Assembly (NCBI GenBank): GCA_003225465.1
Contig: QIAH01000358.1
Span: 1-39,420 of the forward strand
Direction of reading: 5' to 3'
DNA: 39,420 bases
DNA from: Acidobacteriota bacterium
Lineage (GTDB): Bacteria; Acidobacteriota; Terriglobia; Terriglobales; Acidobacteriaceae
Positions 8,559 through 16,393 of this stretch are shown here, one piece after another. Both the position numbers and the translations under genes were made by a program. The notes under the pieces were generated by a model that worked only from the letters and a program-made list of their open reading frames with translations, ran no database searches and was not told the DNA's origin. Positions within the stretch are counted from its first letter, which is position 1, and each line of letters starts with the position of its first letter.

Positions 8559-9923
8559 ATGGGAATCGCTACCGTTAACCCTGCCACAGGAGAGGTCGTA
8601 AAGACCTTTACCGCGCTCAGCGATGCGGAGGTGGAAGCCAAAGTTCAACGCGCTGCGGAAACCTTCTTAAGCTACCGAAAGGTTCCATTCGCAGATCGCG
8701 CGCGGCTGATGACCAAGGCTGCCGAAATCCTGGAAAAAGAGAAGGAAGTTTTCGGACGGCTCATGACCCTGGAGATGGGCAAGCCGCTGCGGGCTGCCAT
8801 TGCGGAAGCCGCCAAGTGCGCGACTGCGTGCCGGTACTACGCCGAGAACGCTGAGCGTTTCCTGGCCGACGAAATTGTTGACACCTCCGCCAAGAAAAGC
8901 TTTGTCCGCTATCTTCCCATCGGTCCGGTACTGGCAGTGATGCCGTGGAATTTTCCTTTCTGGCAGGTCATTCGATTCGCGGCACCGGCACTGATGGCTG
9001 GAAATGTGGGATTGTTAAAGCACGCTTCGAACGTTCCGCAATGCGCGCTCAAGATCGAAGAGCTTTTCTGCCGCGCCGGCTTTCCGCAGGGCGCGTTTCA
9101 GACATTGCTGATCGGGTCGCAGAGAGTGGATGACCTGCTGAATGATCCACGTATTGTGGCCGCAACGTTGACGGGCAGCGAGCAAGCGGGCATCCAGGTG
9201 GGTATGGGCGCGGCCAAGAGAATCAAGAAAGTTGTGCTTGAGCTCGGCGGCAGCGATCCGTTTATCGTGATGCCCAGCGCGGACCTGGATGCAGCGGTCG
9301 AGACGGCGGTGGAGGCCAGAATCATCAATAACGGGCAGTCCTGTATTGCGGCCAAGCGCTTCATCGTTGCCGAGCCGATTGCAGATGCATTTGAGAGAAA
9401 ATTTGTCGCGCGCATGGAGGCGCTGGTGGTCGGCGATCCTACAGATGACAAGACAGAGCTTGGTCCACTCGCGAATGCCGATGCAGTTACTTCGCTGGAC
9501 GCGGATGTGAAGAAGACGGTGGAGGCTGGTGCCCGCCTCGTGACGGGAGGGCATCCGCTGAAGCGTCCAGGGAACTATTACGCGCCCACGGTGCTGACGA
9601 ACATTCCCAAGAATTCGCCCGCCTACCGGGAAGAGCTCTTCGGACCGGTGGCTTCGATCTTTCGAGTGAAGAATCTTGATGATGCGATCCGGGTTGCGAA
9701 CGACAGCCGCTTCGGCCTGGGTGCAAGCGCATGGACACAGGATGACGAGGAGCGCGAAAGGTTCGTTAATGAACTCGAAGCCGGAATGGTTTTCATCAAC
9801 AAGATGGTCGCCTCCGACCCGAGAATTCCGTTTGGTGGCGTGAAACAGTCCGGATATGGCCGCGAACTGGGTGTTCACGGCATTCGGGAGTTCACGAATA
9901 TCAAGACTGTGTGGATTCAGTGA
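8559..9923 (+). CDS. Succinate-semialdehyde-type aldehyde dehydrogenase (GabD1-like)
   Basis: This NAD(P)-dependent aldehyde dehydrogenase resembles the GabD1 group of succinate-semialdehyde dehydrogenases, oxidising an aldehyde to its acid in the cytoplasm. The catalytic Cys is C262 (NNGQSCIAAKRF) and the general base Glu is E228 (VLELGGSDPF); their spacing of 34 is canonical. Subfamily motifs include VMPWNFPFWQVIRFAAPAL, GLLKHASNVPQCA and FGPVASIFRV. The ATG at 8559 is chosen because it is preceded by ggaggt at 8543-8548 and gives the usual GabD N-terminus (ATVNPATGEVV). A TTG at 8541 in the same frame overlaps that ribosome binding site and is unlikely. It is divergent from the TonB receptor and upstream of the regulator gene. 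Substrates other than succinate semialdehyde, for example methylmalonate or malonate semialdehyde, are possible given the neighbouring hydroxyacid dehydrogenase. Confidence 0.92.
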   Translation: MGIATVNPATGEVVKTFTALSDAEVEAKVQRAAETFLSYRKVPFADRARLMTKAAEILEKEKEVFGRLMTLEMGKPLRAAIAEAAKCATACRYYAENAERFLADEIVDTSAKKSFVRYLPIGPVLAVMPWNFPFWQVIRFAAPALMAGNVGLLKHASNVPQCALKIEELFCRAGFPQGAFQTLLIGSQRVDDLLNDPRIVAATLTGSEQAGIQVGMGAAKRIKKVVLELGGSDPFIVMPSADLDAAVETAVEARIINNGQSCIAAKRFIVAEPIADAFERKFVARMEALVVGDPTDDKTELGPLANADAVTSLDADVKKTVEAGARLVTGGHPLKRPGNYYAPTVLTNIPKNSPAYREELFGPVASIFRVKNLDDAIRVANDSRFGLGASAWTQDDEERERFVNELEAGMVFINKMVASDPRIPFGGVKQSGYGRELGVHGIREFTNIKTVWIQ

Positions 9924-9939
9924 AGATTTTGAACTCAAT

Positions 9940-9987
9940 TTGCAAGGGACGCGCGGTATTTGGTAAAGTGGTATGACAGCTTGACCA
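9940..9987 (+). promoter_or_regulatory. Promoter and operator of the FadR-family regulator
   Basis: TTGCAA at 9940-9945 and TAAAGT at 9964-9969 are separated by 18 bases. TGGTATGACAGCTTGACCA (9969-9987) begins on the last -10 base. It shares the TGGTnnGACAGCT core and a following ACCA at the same distance with the site at 8355, which suggests negative autoregulation. The match is weaker than the palindrome at 8449. Confidence 0.5.
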
Positions 9988-10045
9988 GTAGGTTATCTGG
10001 CTTGCGGTCGGGCTGGTTTCCACGGCTTCCAAGGGTACTTGGGCT

Positions 10046-10810
10046 ATGACCAATCAATCTCTCGCTCCCTTTGGGGACAAACCCGTGTACAAAGCCGTTC
10101 GGACATCCCGTCTTTACGAGCAAATCGTTCAGCAGATCGAGGAGTCGATCCTCAAGGGCGCGCTGAAACCCGGGGATCAACTCCCCGCAGAACGCGAACT
10201 CGCCCAGAACTTCGGCGTGAGCCGCACGGCAGTGCGGGAGGCAGTCAAGGCGCTGCGCGAGAAGGGCCTGGTGGAAGCGTACTCGGGGCGCGGAACATTT
10301 ATCACGAACGGAACGTCCCAGGCGATCCGGCAATCGCTCGACCTGATGAGCCGCATCGGTCAACAGGAAGGGCTGGCGCATCTGGCTGAATTGCGGCAGA
10401 TCCTTGAGCCGGAGATTGCTGCCTTGGCTGCAACGCGGATTGAAGATCAATTGCTGGCGACCATGCGCGAGGCGGTCGCGACCATGGACCGGAGTCTGCA
10501 CGATCCCGACGCTTACATCGAGGCCGATCTCGATTTCCACCTGGCGCTGGCCGAGGCGGCCGCGAACCCCCTGGTGCTTTCGCTGCTCGATTCGATTGTT
10601 GGCCTTCTGCGTGAGCAGCGGCTGCGTATTTTCAGGATCGATGGCGGACCCGAGCGTGGGCAGTTCCATCACAAGCGCATTCTGGCCGCAACCGAGGCGC
10701 ACGATCCGGAAAAGGCTCGGGCGGCCATGCGGGCGCACTTAGGGCAGGTGCGCGAAGACTCGAGGGATTCTTCGGCCGAGGAACCTCCTTCCTCGAAATC
10801 AAGCACGTAA
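10046..10810 (+). CDS. FadR-subfamily GntR transcriptional regulator
   Basis: This is a GntR-family repressor with a C-terminal FCD ligand domain. The winged helix is at residues about 15-85: LYEQIVQQIEESILKGALKPG, then the recognition region ERELAQNFGVSRTAVREAVK and the wing GLVEAYSGRGTFIT. The FCD domain (about 100-235) keeps the likely metal and acid ligands: DLDFHLALA, QFHHKRIL and a late MRAHL His. At 254 aa it has the normal FadR-subfamily length. The ribosome binding site is weak (aaggg about 8 bases upstream). The reductase and 2-oxoacid dehydrogenase genes follow directly; the next ATG is only 16 bases after its stop. FadR-type palindromes lie at its own promoter and at the divergent aldehyde dehydrogenase and TonB receptor promoters. 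I infer it represses all three until a carboxylic-acid ligand binds. The ligand is unknown. Confidence 0.9.
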   Translation: MTNQSLAPFGDKPVYKAVRTSRLYEQIVQQIEESILKGALKPGDQLPAERELAQNFGVSRTAVREAVKALREKGLVEAYSGRGTFITNGTSQAIRQSLDLMSRIGQQEGLAHLAELRQILEPEIAALAATRIEDQLLATMREAVATMDRSLHDPDAYIEADLDFHLALAEAAANPLVLSLLDSIVGLLREQRLRIFRIDGGPERGQFHHKRILAATEAHDPEKARAAMRAHLGQVREDSRDSSAEEPPSSKSST

Positions 10811-10826
10811 TCGGAGACAAGGACGG

Positions 10827-11708
10827 ATGGCAAAACTGGGGTTCGTCGGCTTGGGCGTGATGGGCAGTCAGATGGTGAATCGGCTGCTCGAAAAAGGCCA
10901 CACGGTTACGGGCTACAACCGCACTCGTGCGAAGGCGCAATGGCTGATCGACAAAGGCATGAAGTGGGCCGACTCCCCACGCGCTGTAGCCGAAGCCTCC
11001 GACATTACCTTTGCCATGGTTACAAACGCGGCTGCGATTGCTGCCGTTACCGATGGGCCGGACGGAATCATCGCAGGTTTGGGCGCGGGGAAATACTTCA
11101 TTGATATGAGCACGGTGAGTCCGGAGGTGAGCCGGGCCACTGCGGCCAAAGTTCGCGCGAAGGGCGCGGACATGGTGGATGCGCCGGTCTCGGGCAGCGT
11201 CATCACGCTTCAGGAGGGCAAGCTTTCGGTGATGGTGGGCGGGCGCAAAGAGACTTTCGAGCGCGTGAAACCTTTGCTCCTGGATATCGGACCGAAGGTC
11301 ACGCATGTGGGCGCCAATGGGCTGGCGCTGGCGATGAAGATTGCCGTGAATCTGAGCCTTGCGGTGCAGATGATGGCGTTCTCTGAGGGCGTGCTGCTGG
11401 CCGAGAAGAGCGGCATCCGCCGGGAAGTTGCGGTCGATGTACTCACGCACAGCGCAATTGCCTCTCCCATGATCCAGTACCGCGGGCCATTCATCCTGCA
11501 GCAGCCCGGCGAGGCATGGTTCGATTGCAACATGATGCAGAAAGACATGCTCCTCGCCATGGAACTGGGAAGGCAGTTGAATGTGCCGGTACCGACCACG
11601 GCGGTCAGCAATGAATTTCTGACGGCGGCGCGCGGCATGGGGTGGGAGAAGAAAGATTTCGCGGTTGTATTCGACGTCCTGGCGCGGATGTCGGGGGTGA
11701 TGCAATGA
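10827..11708 (+). CDS. 3-hydroxyisobutyrate dehydrogenase-family reductase
   Basis: This is a beta-hydroxyacid dehydrogenase of the family that includes 3-hydroxyisobutyrate dehydrogenase, tartronate-semialdehyde reductase and glyoxylate/succinic-semialdehyde reductase. The N-terminal Rossmann motif is GFVGLGVMGSQM. After the beta-turn, YNRTRAK (Asn-Arg) suggests NADPH preference. The substrate motif DAPVSGSVITLQEGKLSVMVGG is intact, and the catalytic Lys is K171 (ALAMKIAVN), exactly the family position. At 293 aa the length is standard. It starts 16 bases after the regulator and overlaps the E1-alpha start by 4 bases (ATGA), so the genes are translationally coupled. With the nearby aldehyde dehydrogenase it suggests interconversion of a 3-hydroxyacid and its semialdehyde before oxidation by the 2-oxoacid dehydrogenase. 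The true substrate cannot be read from sequence. Confidence 0.9.
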   Translation: MAKLGFVGLGVMGSQMVNRLLEKGHTVTGYNRTRAKAQWLIDKGMKWADSPRAVAEASDITFAMVTNAAAIAAVTDGPDGIIAGLGAGKYFIDMSTVSPEVSRATAAKVRAKGADMVDAPVSGSVITLQEGKLSVMVGGRKETFERVKPLLLDIGPKVTHVGANGLALAMKIAVNLSLAVQMMAFSEGVLLAEKSGIRREVAVDVLTHSAIASPMIQYRGPFILQQPGEAWFDCNMMQKDMLLAMELGRQLNVPVPTTAVSNEFLTAARGMGWEKKDFAVVFDVLARMSGVMQ

Positions 11709-12700
11709 CCATCATCACCGAGCGTTCCAAGACTACGACAACGAAAGCGGAACAAGCTCTGCGAATGTACCGGCAGATGCTTGCGATCCGGCTATTCGAA
11801 GAGCGGGTGAACGACCTTTACACGCGCGCGCTAATGCCCGGGCTCGCCCATCTTTATATTGGCGAGGAAGCAGTCGCGGTCGGTGTGTGCGAAGCGCTGC
11901 ATAAAGATGACTACATTACCAGCACGCATCGCGGGCACGGTCACTGCCTGGCCAAGGGCGCTTCGCCAGATCGCATGTTTGCCGAGTTGCTGGGGAAGGA
12001 AGCGGGCTATTGCCGGGGCAAGGGTGGATCGATGCACATTGCCGATCCGGCGACCGGCAATCTGGGCGCGAACGCCATTGTCGCGGGCAGCGTCGGGATC
12101 GCGACCGGCGCGGCATTTGCAGCGCAGCGGCTGGGCAATGGGCGCGTCGCGGTTTGCTTTTTCGGCGAAGGGGCTCTGGGACAGGGATCGCTATATGAGG
12201 TAATGAACCTGGCGCAGCTTTTTAAATTGCCGGTCATCTATGTTTGCGAGAACAACCTCTACACCGAGTACACGCATTTTTCCGAGACTACGGCGGGCGA
12301 AATTCTGAACCGCGCAACCGCGTTTGGATTGGAGGCGGCCATGGTGGATGGGCAGGATGTGCGCGCGGTGCACGAAGCCGGATCCCGCCTCATTGAGCGT
12401 GCCCGCCGCGGAGAAGGCCCGGGCTTCCTGCTGGCGAATACTTATCGCTACACAGGCCACCATGTGGGCGACATCGCCCGCGAGTATTACCGCCCAAAAG
12501 CGGAAGAGCAAGAGTGGAAAATGGACCGGGATCCGATCAAGAACCTGACCAAGTGGCTGCTCGAGCAGAAACTCGCCGATAGCGTGCAATTGTCGGCCAT
12601 GGAATCAGAACTCACCGCAGAAATGGACAAAGCGGTCGAGTTTGCGGTGACCGCGCCGTATCCCTCGCCGGAAGAAGTGGAGCAAGATGTCTATGCCTGA
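11705..12700 (+). CDS. 2-oxoacid dehydrogenase E1 component, alpha subunit
   Basis: This is the thiamine-diphosphate-dependent E1-alpha subunit of a pyruvate, acetoin or branched-chain 2-oxoacid dehydrogenase complex, which decarboxylates the 2-oxoacid and passes the acyl group to the E2 lipoyl arm. The ThDP-binding motif runs from GEGALGQGSLYE to YVCENN. The phosphate-binding region includes HRGHGHCLAKG and CRGKGGSMHIAD. At 331 aa it fits the two-subunit E1 type. The ATG at 11705 overlaps the previous stop by 4 bases, and the gene overlaps E1-beta by 14 bases, so the three genes are co-translated. The E1-alpha of acetoin dehydrogenase is equally close by length and motifs. Without an alignment I do not choose between acetoin and pyruvate as substrate. 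Confidence 0.9.
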   Translation: MTIITERSKTTTTKAEQALRMYRQMLAIRLFEERVNDLYTRALMPGLAHLYIGEEAVAVGVCEALHKDDYITSTHRGHGHCLAKGASPDRMFAELLGKEAGYCRGKGGSMHIADPATGNLGANAIVAGSVGIATGAAFAAQRLGNGRVAVCFFGEGALGQGSLYEVMNLAQLFKLPVIYVCENNLYTEYTHFSETTAGEILNRATAFGLEAAMVDGQDVRAVHEAGSRLIERARRGEGPGFLLANTYRYTGHHVGDIAREYYRPKAEEQEWKMDRDPIKNLTKWLLEQKLADSVQLSAMESELTAEMDKAVEFAVTAPYPSPEEVEQDVYA

Positions 12701-13688
12701 AGTCGCCCAGAGGGAAGTGACGTTTGCGCAGGCGATCCGGGAAGCGCTGGCGGAAGAGATGCGGCGCGACGCGACGGTATGCATCCTCGGCGAGGATGTA
12801 GCCGAGGCGGGTACTCCGTTTAAGGTACTTTCCGGGCTGGTCGAGGAATTCGGGAAGGATCGCGTACTCGACACTCCAATTTCGGAGGCAGGATTCACGG
12901 GCATGGCGGTGGGCGCGGCGATGACGGGATTGCGGCCCGTGGTCGACATCATGTTCGGGGATTTCATCACCCTGACGATGGACCAGATGGTCAATCAAGC
13001 GGCCAAAGTTCATTACATGTCGGGCGGAAGGTGGAAAGTTCCGATGGTGATGCGCACCACACTGGGCGCGACGCGCCGCTCGGCTGCACAGCACTCGCAA
13101 TCTCTGCATGCCTGGTTCAGTCACGTGCCCGGGTTGAAAGTCGTACTGCCATCCACGCCCTACGACGCCAAGGGACTGCTCAAGACAGCTATCCGCGATG
13201 AGAATCCCGTTGTCTTCTTCGAAGACAAGATGATGTACAAGCTCAAGGGGCCTGTGCCAACGGAGGAGTACACCATTCCGCTGGGAGTTGCTGACATCAA
13301 GCGCGAAGGAAACGACATCACATTGGTTGCAACCAGCAGCATGGTGCAGGTGGCGCTGGGAGCATCGACACTACTGGAAAAAGCTGGCATCAGCGCCGAG
13401 GTAATCGATCCGCGGACGACCTGGCCGCTGGACGAAAAAACCCTGATTGACTCCGCGAAGAAAACTTCGCGGGTGATTGTGATCGATGAAGGTTATGGAC
13501 GCTATGGCGTCACGGCGGAGATTGCGTCCGTGATCGCGGAAGGCGCATTTTACGATCTGGATGCGCCTGTGAAGCGGATGGGAGCGATGCATGTGCCCAT
13601 TCCGTTCTCACCACCGCTCGAAGACGCTACTGTCCCGACGGAGAACTCCGTATTTGAAGCGGCGCGAGCGCTTTGCAATCGAAACTGA
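12687..13688 (+). CDS. 2-oxoacid dehydrogenase E1 component, beta subunit
   Basis: This is the E1-beta partner of the preceding gene; together they form the alpha2beta2 decarboxylase. Family motifs are clear: the N-terminal TFAQAIREALAEEMRRD, GEDVAEAGTPFKVLSGL, DTPISEAGFTGMAVGAA, and the loop RTTLGATRRSAAQHSQSLH. The C-terminal transketolase domain contains EVIDPRTTWPLDEKTLIDSA and VIDEGYGRYGVTAEIA. The 333-aa length is normal. The start overlaps the E1-alpha reading frame by 14 bases. An M24-family gene separates it from the E2 gene, which is unusual for such operons. No dihydrolipoamide dehydrogenase (E3) is encoded nearby, so E3 must be shared from elsewhere in the genome. Confidence 0.9.
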   Translation: MSMPEVAQREVTFAQAIREALAEEMRRDATVCILGEDVAEAGTPFKVLSGLVEEFGKDRVLDTPISEAGFTGMAVGAAMTGLRPVVDIMFGDFITLTMDQMVNQAAKVHYMSGGRWKVPMVMRTTLGATRRSAAQHSQSLHAWFSHVPGLKVVLPSTPYDAKGLLKTAIRDENPVVFFEDKMMYKLKGPVPTEEYTIPLGVADIKREGNDITLVATSSMVQVALGASTLLEKAGISAEVIDPRTTWPLDEKTLIDSAKKTSRVIVIDEGYGRYGVTAEIASVIAEGAFYDLDAPVKRMGAMHVPIPFSPPLEDATVPTENSVFEAARALCNRN

Positions 13689-13711
13689 AATCCGAGTAAA
13701 GGAGGCGTGTC

Positions 13712-15058
13712 ATGGCACTGCCTACTCATGGAACGATGGCGGTCGATTGGGAACAGCGAATCGACTTTGATCGGCTGCGCCGCGAACGCCTGCAGCGGGT
13801 GAAGGATATGCTGGCGAAGTCGGAAATGGGCTCGCTGCTTTGCTTCGACATGAACAACGTGCGTTATCTGACAGCAACGCACATTGGCACGTGGGCACAG
13901 GACAAGGCGAACCGGTTCACGCTCCTTCCACAGAATGACGAACCGATTCTCTGGGACTTCGGATCGGCGGCCCGGCATCATCAACTGCATTGCCCGTGGC
14001 TCGGGGAGCGCTCGCGGCCGGGGATTTCGATGTTGCGGGGCGCAATGACGCCCGAGATGGGGCGCGCCGAAGACGTTGCCAAGAAAATTCATCTTGAGCT
14101 GGAAATGCGCGGCCTGCAGAAAGAGCCGGTGGGTATCGACATCATCGAGCCGCCCGTTCTCTTTGCATTGCAGAAGCTGGGACTCGAAGTGGTGGACGGC
14201 CAAGCGCTGATGTCAGAGGCGCGCGTCATCAAGACGCAGGACGAGATCGCACTCCTGAATACTTCCGCGATGATGGTGGATGCCGCTTATGACGAGTTGT
14301 ATCGCACCATGAAGCCCGGATTCAGCGAGAACGAAGCCGTCGGCCTGGTGAGCAAAGTGCTTTACGATCTGGGCTCGGAATACGTTGAAGCGGTGAATGC
14401 GATTTCTGGCGAGCGCTGCAATCCGCATCCGCACGTGTTTTCCGATCGCGTGCTCAGGCCCGGCGATCCCGTGTACTACGACATTTTGCATTCCTACATG
14501 GGATACCGCACCTGCTACTACCGATGCTTCACGATCGGCTACGCCTCGCACGCGATGGTGGACGCATACAAGCGGTGCCGGGATTATCTCGATGCAGCCA
14601 TCGAGTTGGTGCGGCCAGGGCGCACAACGGCGGAGATCGCAGCGGTCTGGCCGAAGGCGACGGACTTCGGTTTCCCCAACGAAGAAGCTGCGTTCGCGTT
14701 GCAGTACGGGCACGGCATCGGCCTGGCGATCTGGGAGAAGCCCGTGATCAGCCGGCTGGTTTCGTTCGATCATCCCTGCGAAATCAAGCCTGGCATGGTG
14801 TTTGCGCTGGAGACGTTCTGGCCTTCGACGGATGGGTGGAGCGCGGCTCGCATTGAAGAAGAGATCGTGGTCACGCCCACCGGCCACGAGGTGATCACCC
14901 GGTTTCCGGCAGAGCAGTTGCTGGTTGCTGGAGCGCACTATTTCACCGTAAACGGTCCGCTCCCGACCACGCGCGAAAGCGAATCGGAACCGAGCCGGGA
15001 CGTGAAAGAGATGATCGAAGCCAGCGCGCGAATGGAGCGCGTCACCGTAGGAGATTAG
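13712..15058 (+). CDS. M24 metallopeptidase-fold protein with Asp-to-Cys metal-ligand change
   Basis: This 448-aa protein has the creatinase/aminopeptidase P layout: an N-terminal domain (RLRRERLQRVKDMLAKSEMG to about residue 165) and a pita-bread catalytic domain. Family metal ligands are D257 (GDPVYYD), H334 (YGHGIGL), E367 (MVFALETFW) and E382 (RIEEEIVV). The second Asp, expected 11 residues after the first in the GY..D..R.F motif, is Cys268 (GYRTCYYRCF). A second Cys sits at position 272. A ggagg lies 7 bases before the ATG. It stands between E1-beta and E2 in one operon, which points to a metabolic rather than a general peptidase role. Non-peptidase members of this fold include creatinase, DMSP lyase DddP and ectoine hydrolase, and any such C-N or C-S lyase/hydrolase activity is possible. 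The substrate is unknown. Confidence 0.85.
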   Translation: MALPTHGTMAVDWEQRIDFDRLRRERLQRVKDMLAKSEMGSLLCFDMNNVRYLTATHIGTWAQDKANRFTLLPQNDEPILWDFGSAARHHQLHCPWLGERSRPGISMLRGAMTPEMGRAEDVAKKIHLELEMRGLQKEPVGIDIIEPPVLFALQKLGLEVVDGQALMSEARVIKTQDEIALLNTSAMMVDAAYDELYRTMKPGFSENEAVGLVSKVLYDLGSEYVEAVNAISGERCNPHPHVFSDRVLRPGDPVYYDILHSYMGYRTCYYRCFTIGYASHAMVDAYKRCRDYLDAAIELVRPGRTTAEIAAVWPKATDFGFPNEEAAFALQYGHGIGLAIWEKPVISRLVSFDHPCEIKPGMVFALETFWPSTDGWSAARIEEEIVVTPTGHEVITRFPAEQLLVAGAHYFTVNGPLPTTRESESEPSRDVKEMIEASARMERVTVGD

Positions 15059-15082
15059 CAGTTCAGCCTTCCCCCTCTCTAT

Positions 15083-16276
15083 ATGCCCATCAGCGTTGTC
15101 ATGCCCGCTCTCGAAATGGCGCAGGAAACCGGCAAGCTCATTGCGTGGCTGAAGAAGGAAGGAGATCGTGTCAGCAAAGGTGAGCCGCTGCTCGAGATTG
15201 AAACGGACAAGGCGATCATGGAAATCGAGTCTCCTGGTGAAGGCGTGCTGGGAGGCGTGAAGGCCGAGGCAGGAGCCGAGATTCCCGTCGGGCAAACCAT
15301 CGCGTGGATTCTGCGGCCCGGAGAGAACGTCCCCATCGATCAGCCCGTTTCGCAATCAGGCCGGCATAAGGAACACCCGAGTTCGCAAGCTGTTCCGGTC
15401 ACAACGGAGGTAGCGGCCAAATCTGCCGCGCAGAATAGGGTTTCTCCCAAGGCGCGGCGGCTCGCAAAGGAACTGAAGGTCGATCTCACTGAGGTTCGCG
15501 GGTCAGGCGCGGGCGGCGAGATTCTGGCATCCGACATTGAGGCGGCCGCAGGAGCACCGGCGAAACAGCAATTGCCAACAGCGGCTCAAACTTCCGCCGA
15601 TTCGCTGAGTACCATCGCACGCCTGATGGCGGAGCGTACTACGCAGAGTTGGACTTCCGTTCCGCACTTCTTTGTAGTGCGCGAGGTCGACGCAGGGGCG
15701 TTGAATGGGGTGCGTGTGCAAATTGCCGCTGCTTTTGAGAACAAGCAGAGTTTGAGAATCACGCACACCGATTTACTGATTGCGCTGGTCGCGCGGGTTC
15801 TTGCGCGGCATCCGCGCGTCAACGCAAGCTGGATGGGCGACGGCATCCACAACAACGCGGACGTGAATATCGGCCTCGCCATGGCGGTAGAAGATGGCGT
15901 GGTTGCGCCGGTGATTCCGGGTGCAGACCGCCTCGATCTCGGTCAAATTGCGGCGCATCGCAAGGACCTGACCGAACGCGCCCGTGCCGGCAAGTTGCGC
16001 CACGCAGATCTGGCTGGGGGAACTTTCACGATCAGCAATCTCGGTATGTACAACGTAGATGCGTTCAGCGCGATCATCATTCCACCGCAAGCCGCCATCC
16101 TGGCAGTCGGCCACATCGCGGATCGCGTTGTTCCATTCGAAGGGAAACCCGCCATCCGGCCCATGCTTACCCTGACCCTCTCGGCCGATCACCGCGTGAT
16201 CGATGGCGCGCGCGCAGCCCTCTTTCTGGACGAGTTGGTGCAAGCCATGTTGTTTCCGGGCAAGTGGCTGGAGTAG
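15083..16276 (+). CDS. 2-oxoacid dehydrogenase E2 acyltransferase
   Basis: This is the dihydrolipoamide acyltransferase core of the complex, moving the acyl group from E1 to CoA. Residues 1-78 are one lipoyl domain with lipoylated K43 (IETDKAIMEIES). A flexible linker is followed by the peripheral subunit-binding domain (RVSPKARRLAKELKVD, GSGAGGEILASDIEAA). The C-terminal CAT domain ends with the active-site motif DHRVIDG, giving catalytic H370 and D374. At 397 aa with a single lipoyl domain it is a normal bacterial E2. The ATG is preceded by a pyrimidine-rich stretch rather than a Shine-Dalgarno sequence, but the lipoyl domain begins immediately, so this start is well supported. The next gene is over 100 bases away, so the operon probably ends here. 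Confidence 0.92.
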   Translation: MPISVVMPALEMAQETGKLIAWLKKEGDRVSKGEPLLEIETDKAIMEIESPGEGVLGGVKAEAGAEIPVGQTIAWILRPGENVPIDQPVSQSGRHKEHPSSQAVPVTTEVAAKSAAQNRVSPKARRLAKELKVDLTEVRGSGAGGEILASDIEAAAGAPAKQQLPTAAQTSADSLSTIARLMAERTTQSWTSVPHFFVVREVDAGALNGVRVQIAAAFENKQSLRITHTDLLIALVARVLARHPRVNASWMGDGIHNNADVNIGLAMAVEDGVVAPVIPGADRLDLGQIAAHRKDLTERARAGKLRHADLAGGTFTISNLGMYNVDAFSAIIIPPQAAILAVGHIADRVVPFEGKPAIRPMLTLTLSADHRVIDGARAALFLDELVQAMLFPGKWLE

Positions 16277-16393
16277 TTGCTATCGCTGAAGGTCAATTTT
16301 TCTATCAACTACAGCCTGAATTTCCTCATTTCGTGTGAACCTTATCACAGCGTAAAACTTTCAACACGGCTATAGTGTGGATGGGTATCGTCC

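Noticed and set aside
14213-15355. 380-codon open frame on the minus strand opposite the M24 and E2 genes
   Set aside because: It spans two real genes on the other strand and their intergenic gap, and its translation has no family features.
16277-16393. Riboswitch or small RNA between the E2 and UbiB-like genes
   Set aside because: There is no conserved structure or strong hairpin; only a TATAGT box at 16371-16376 is visible.
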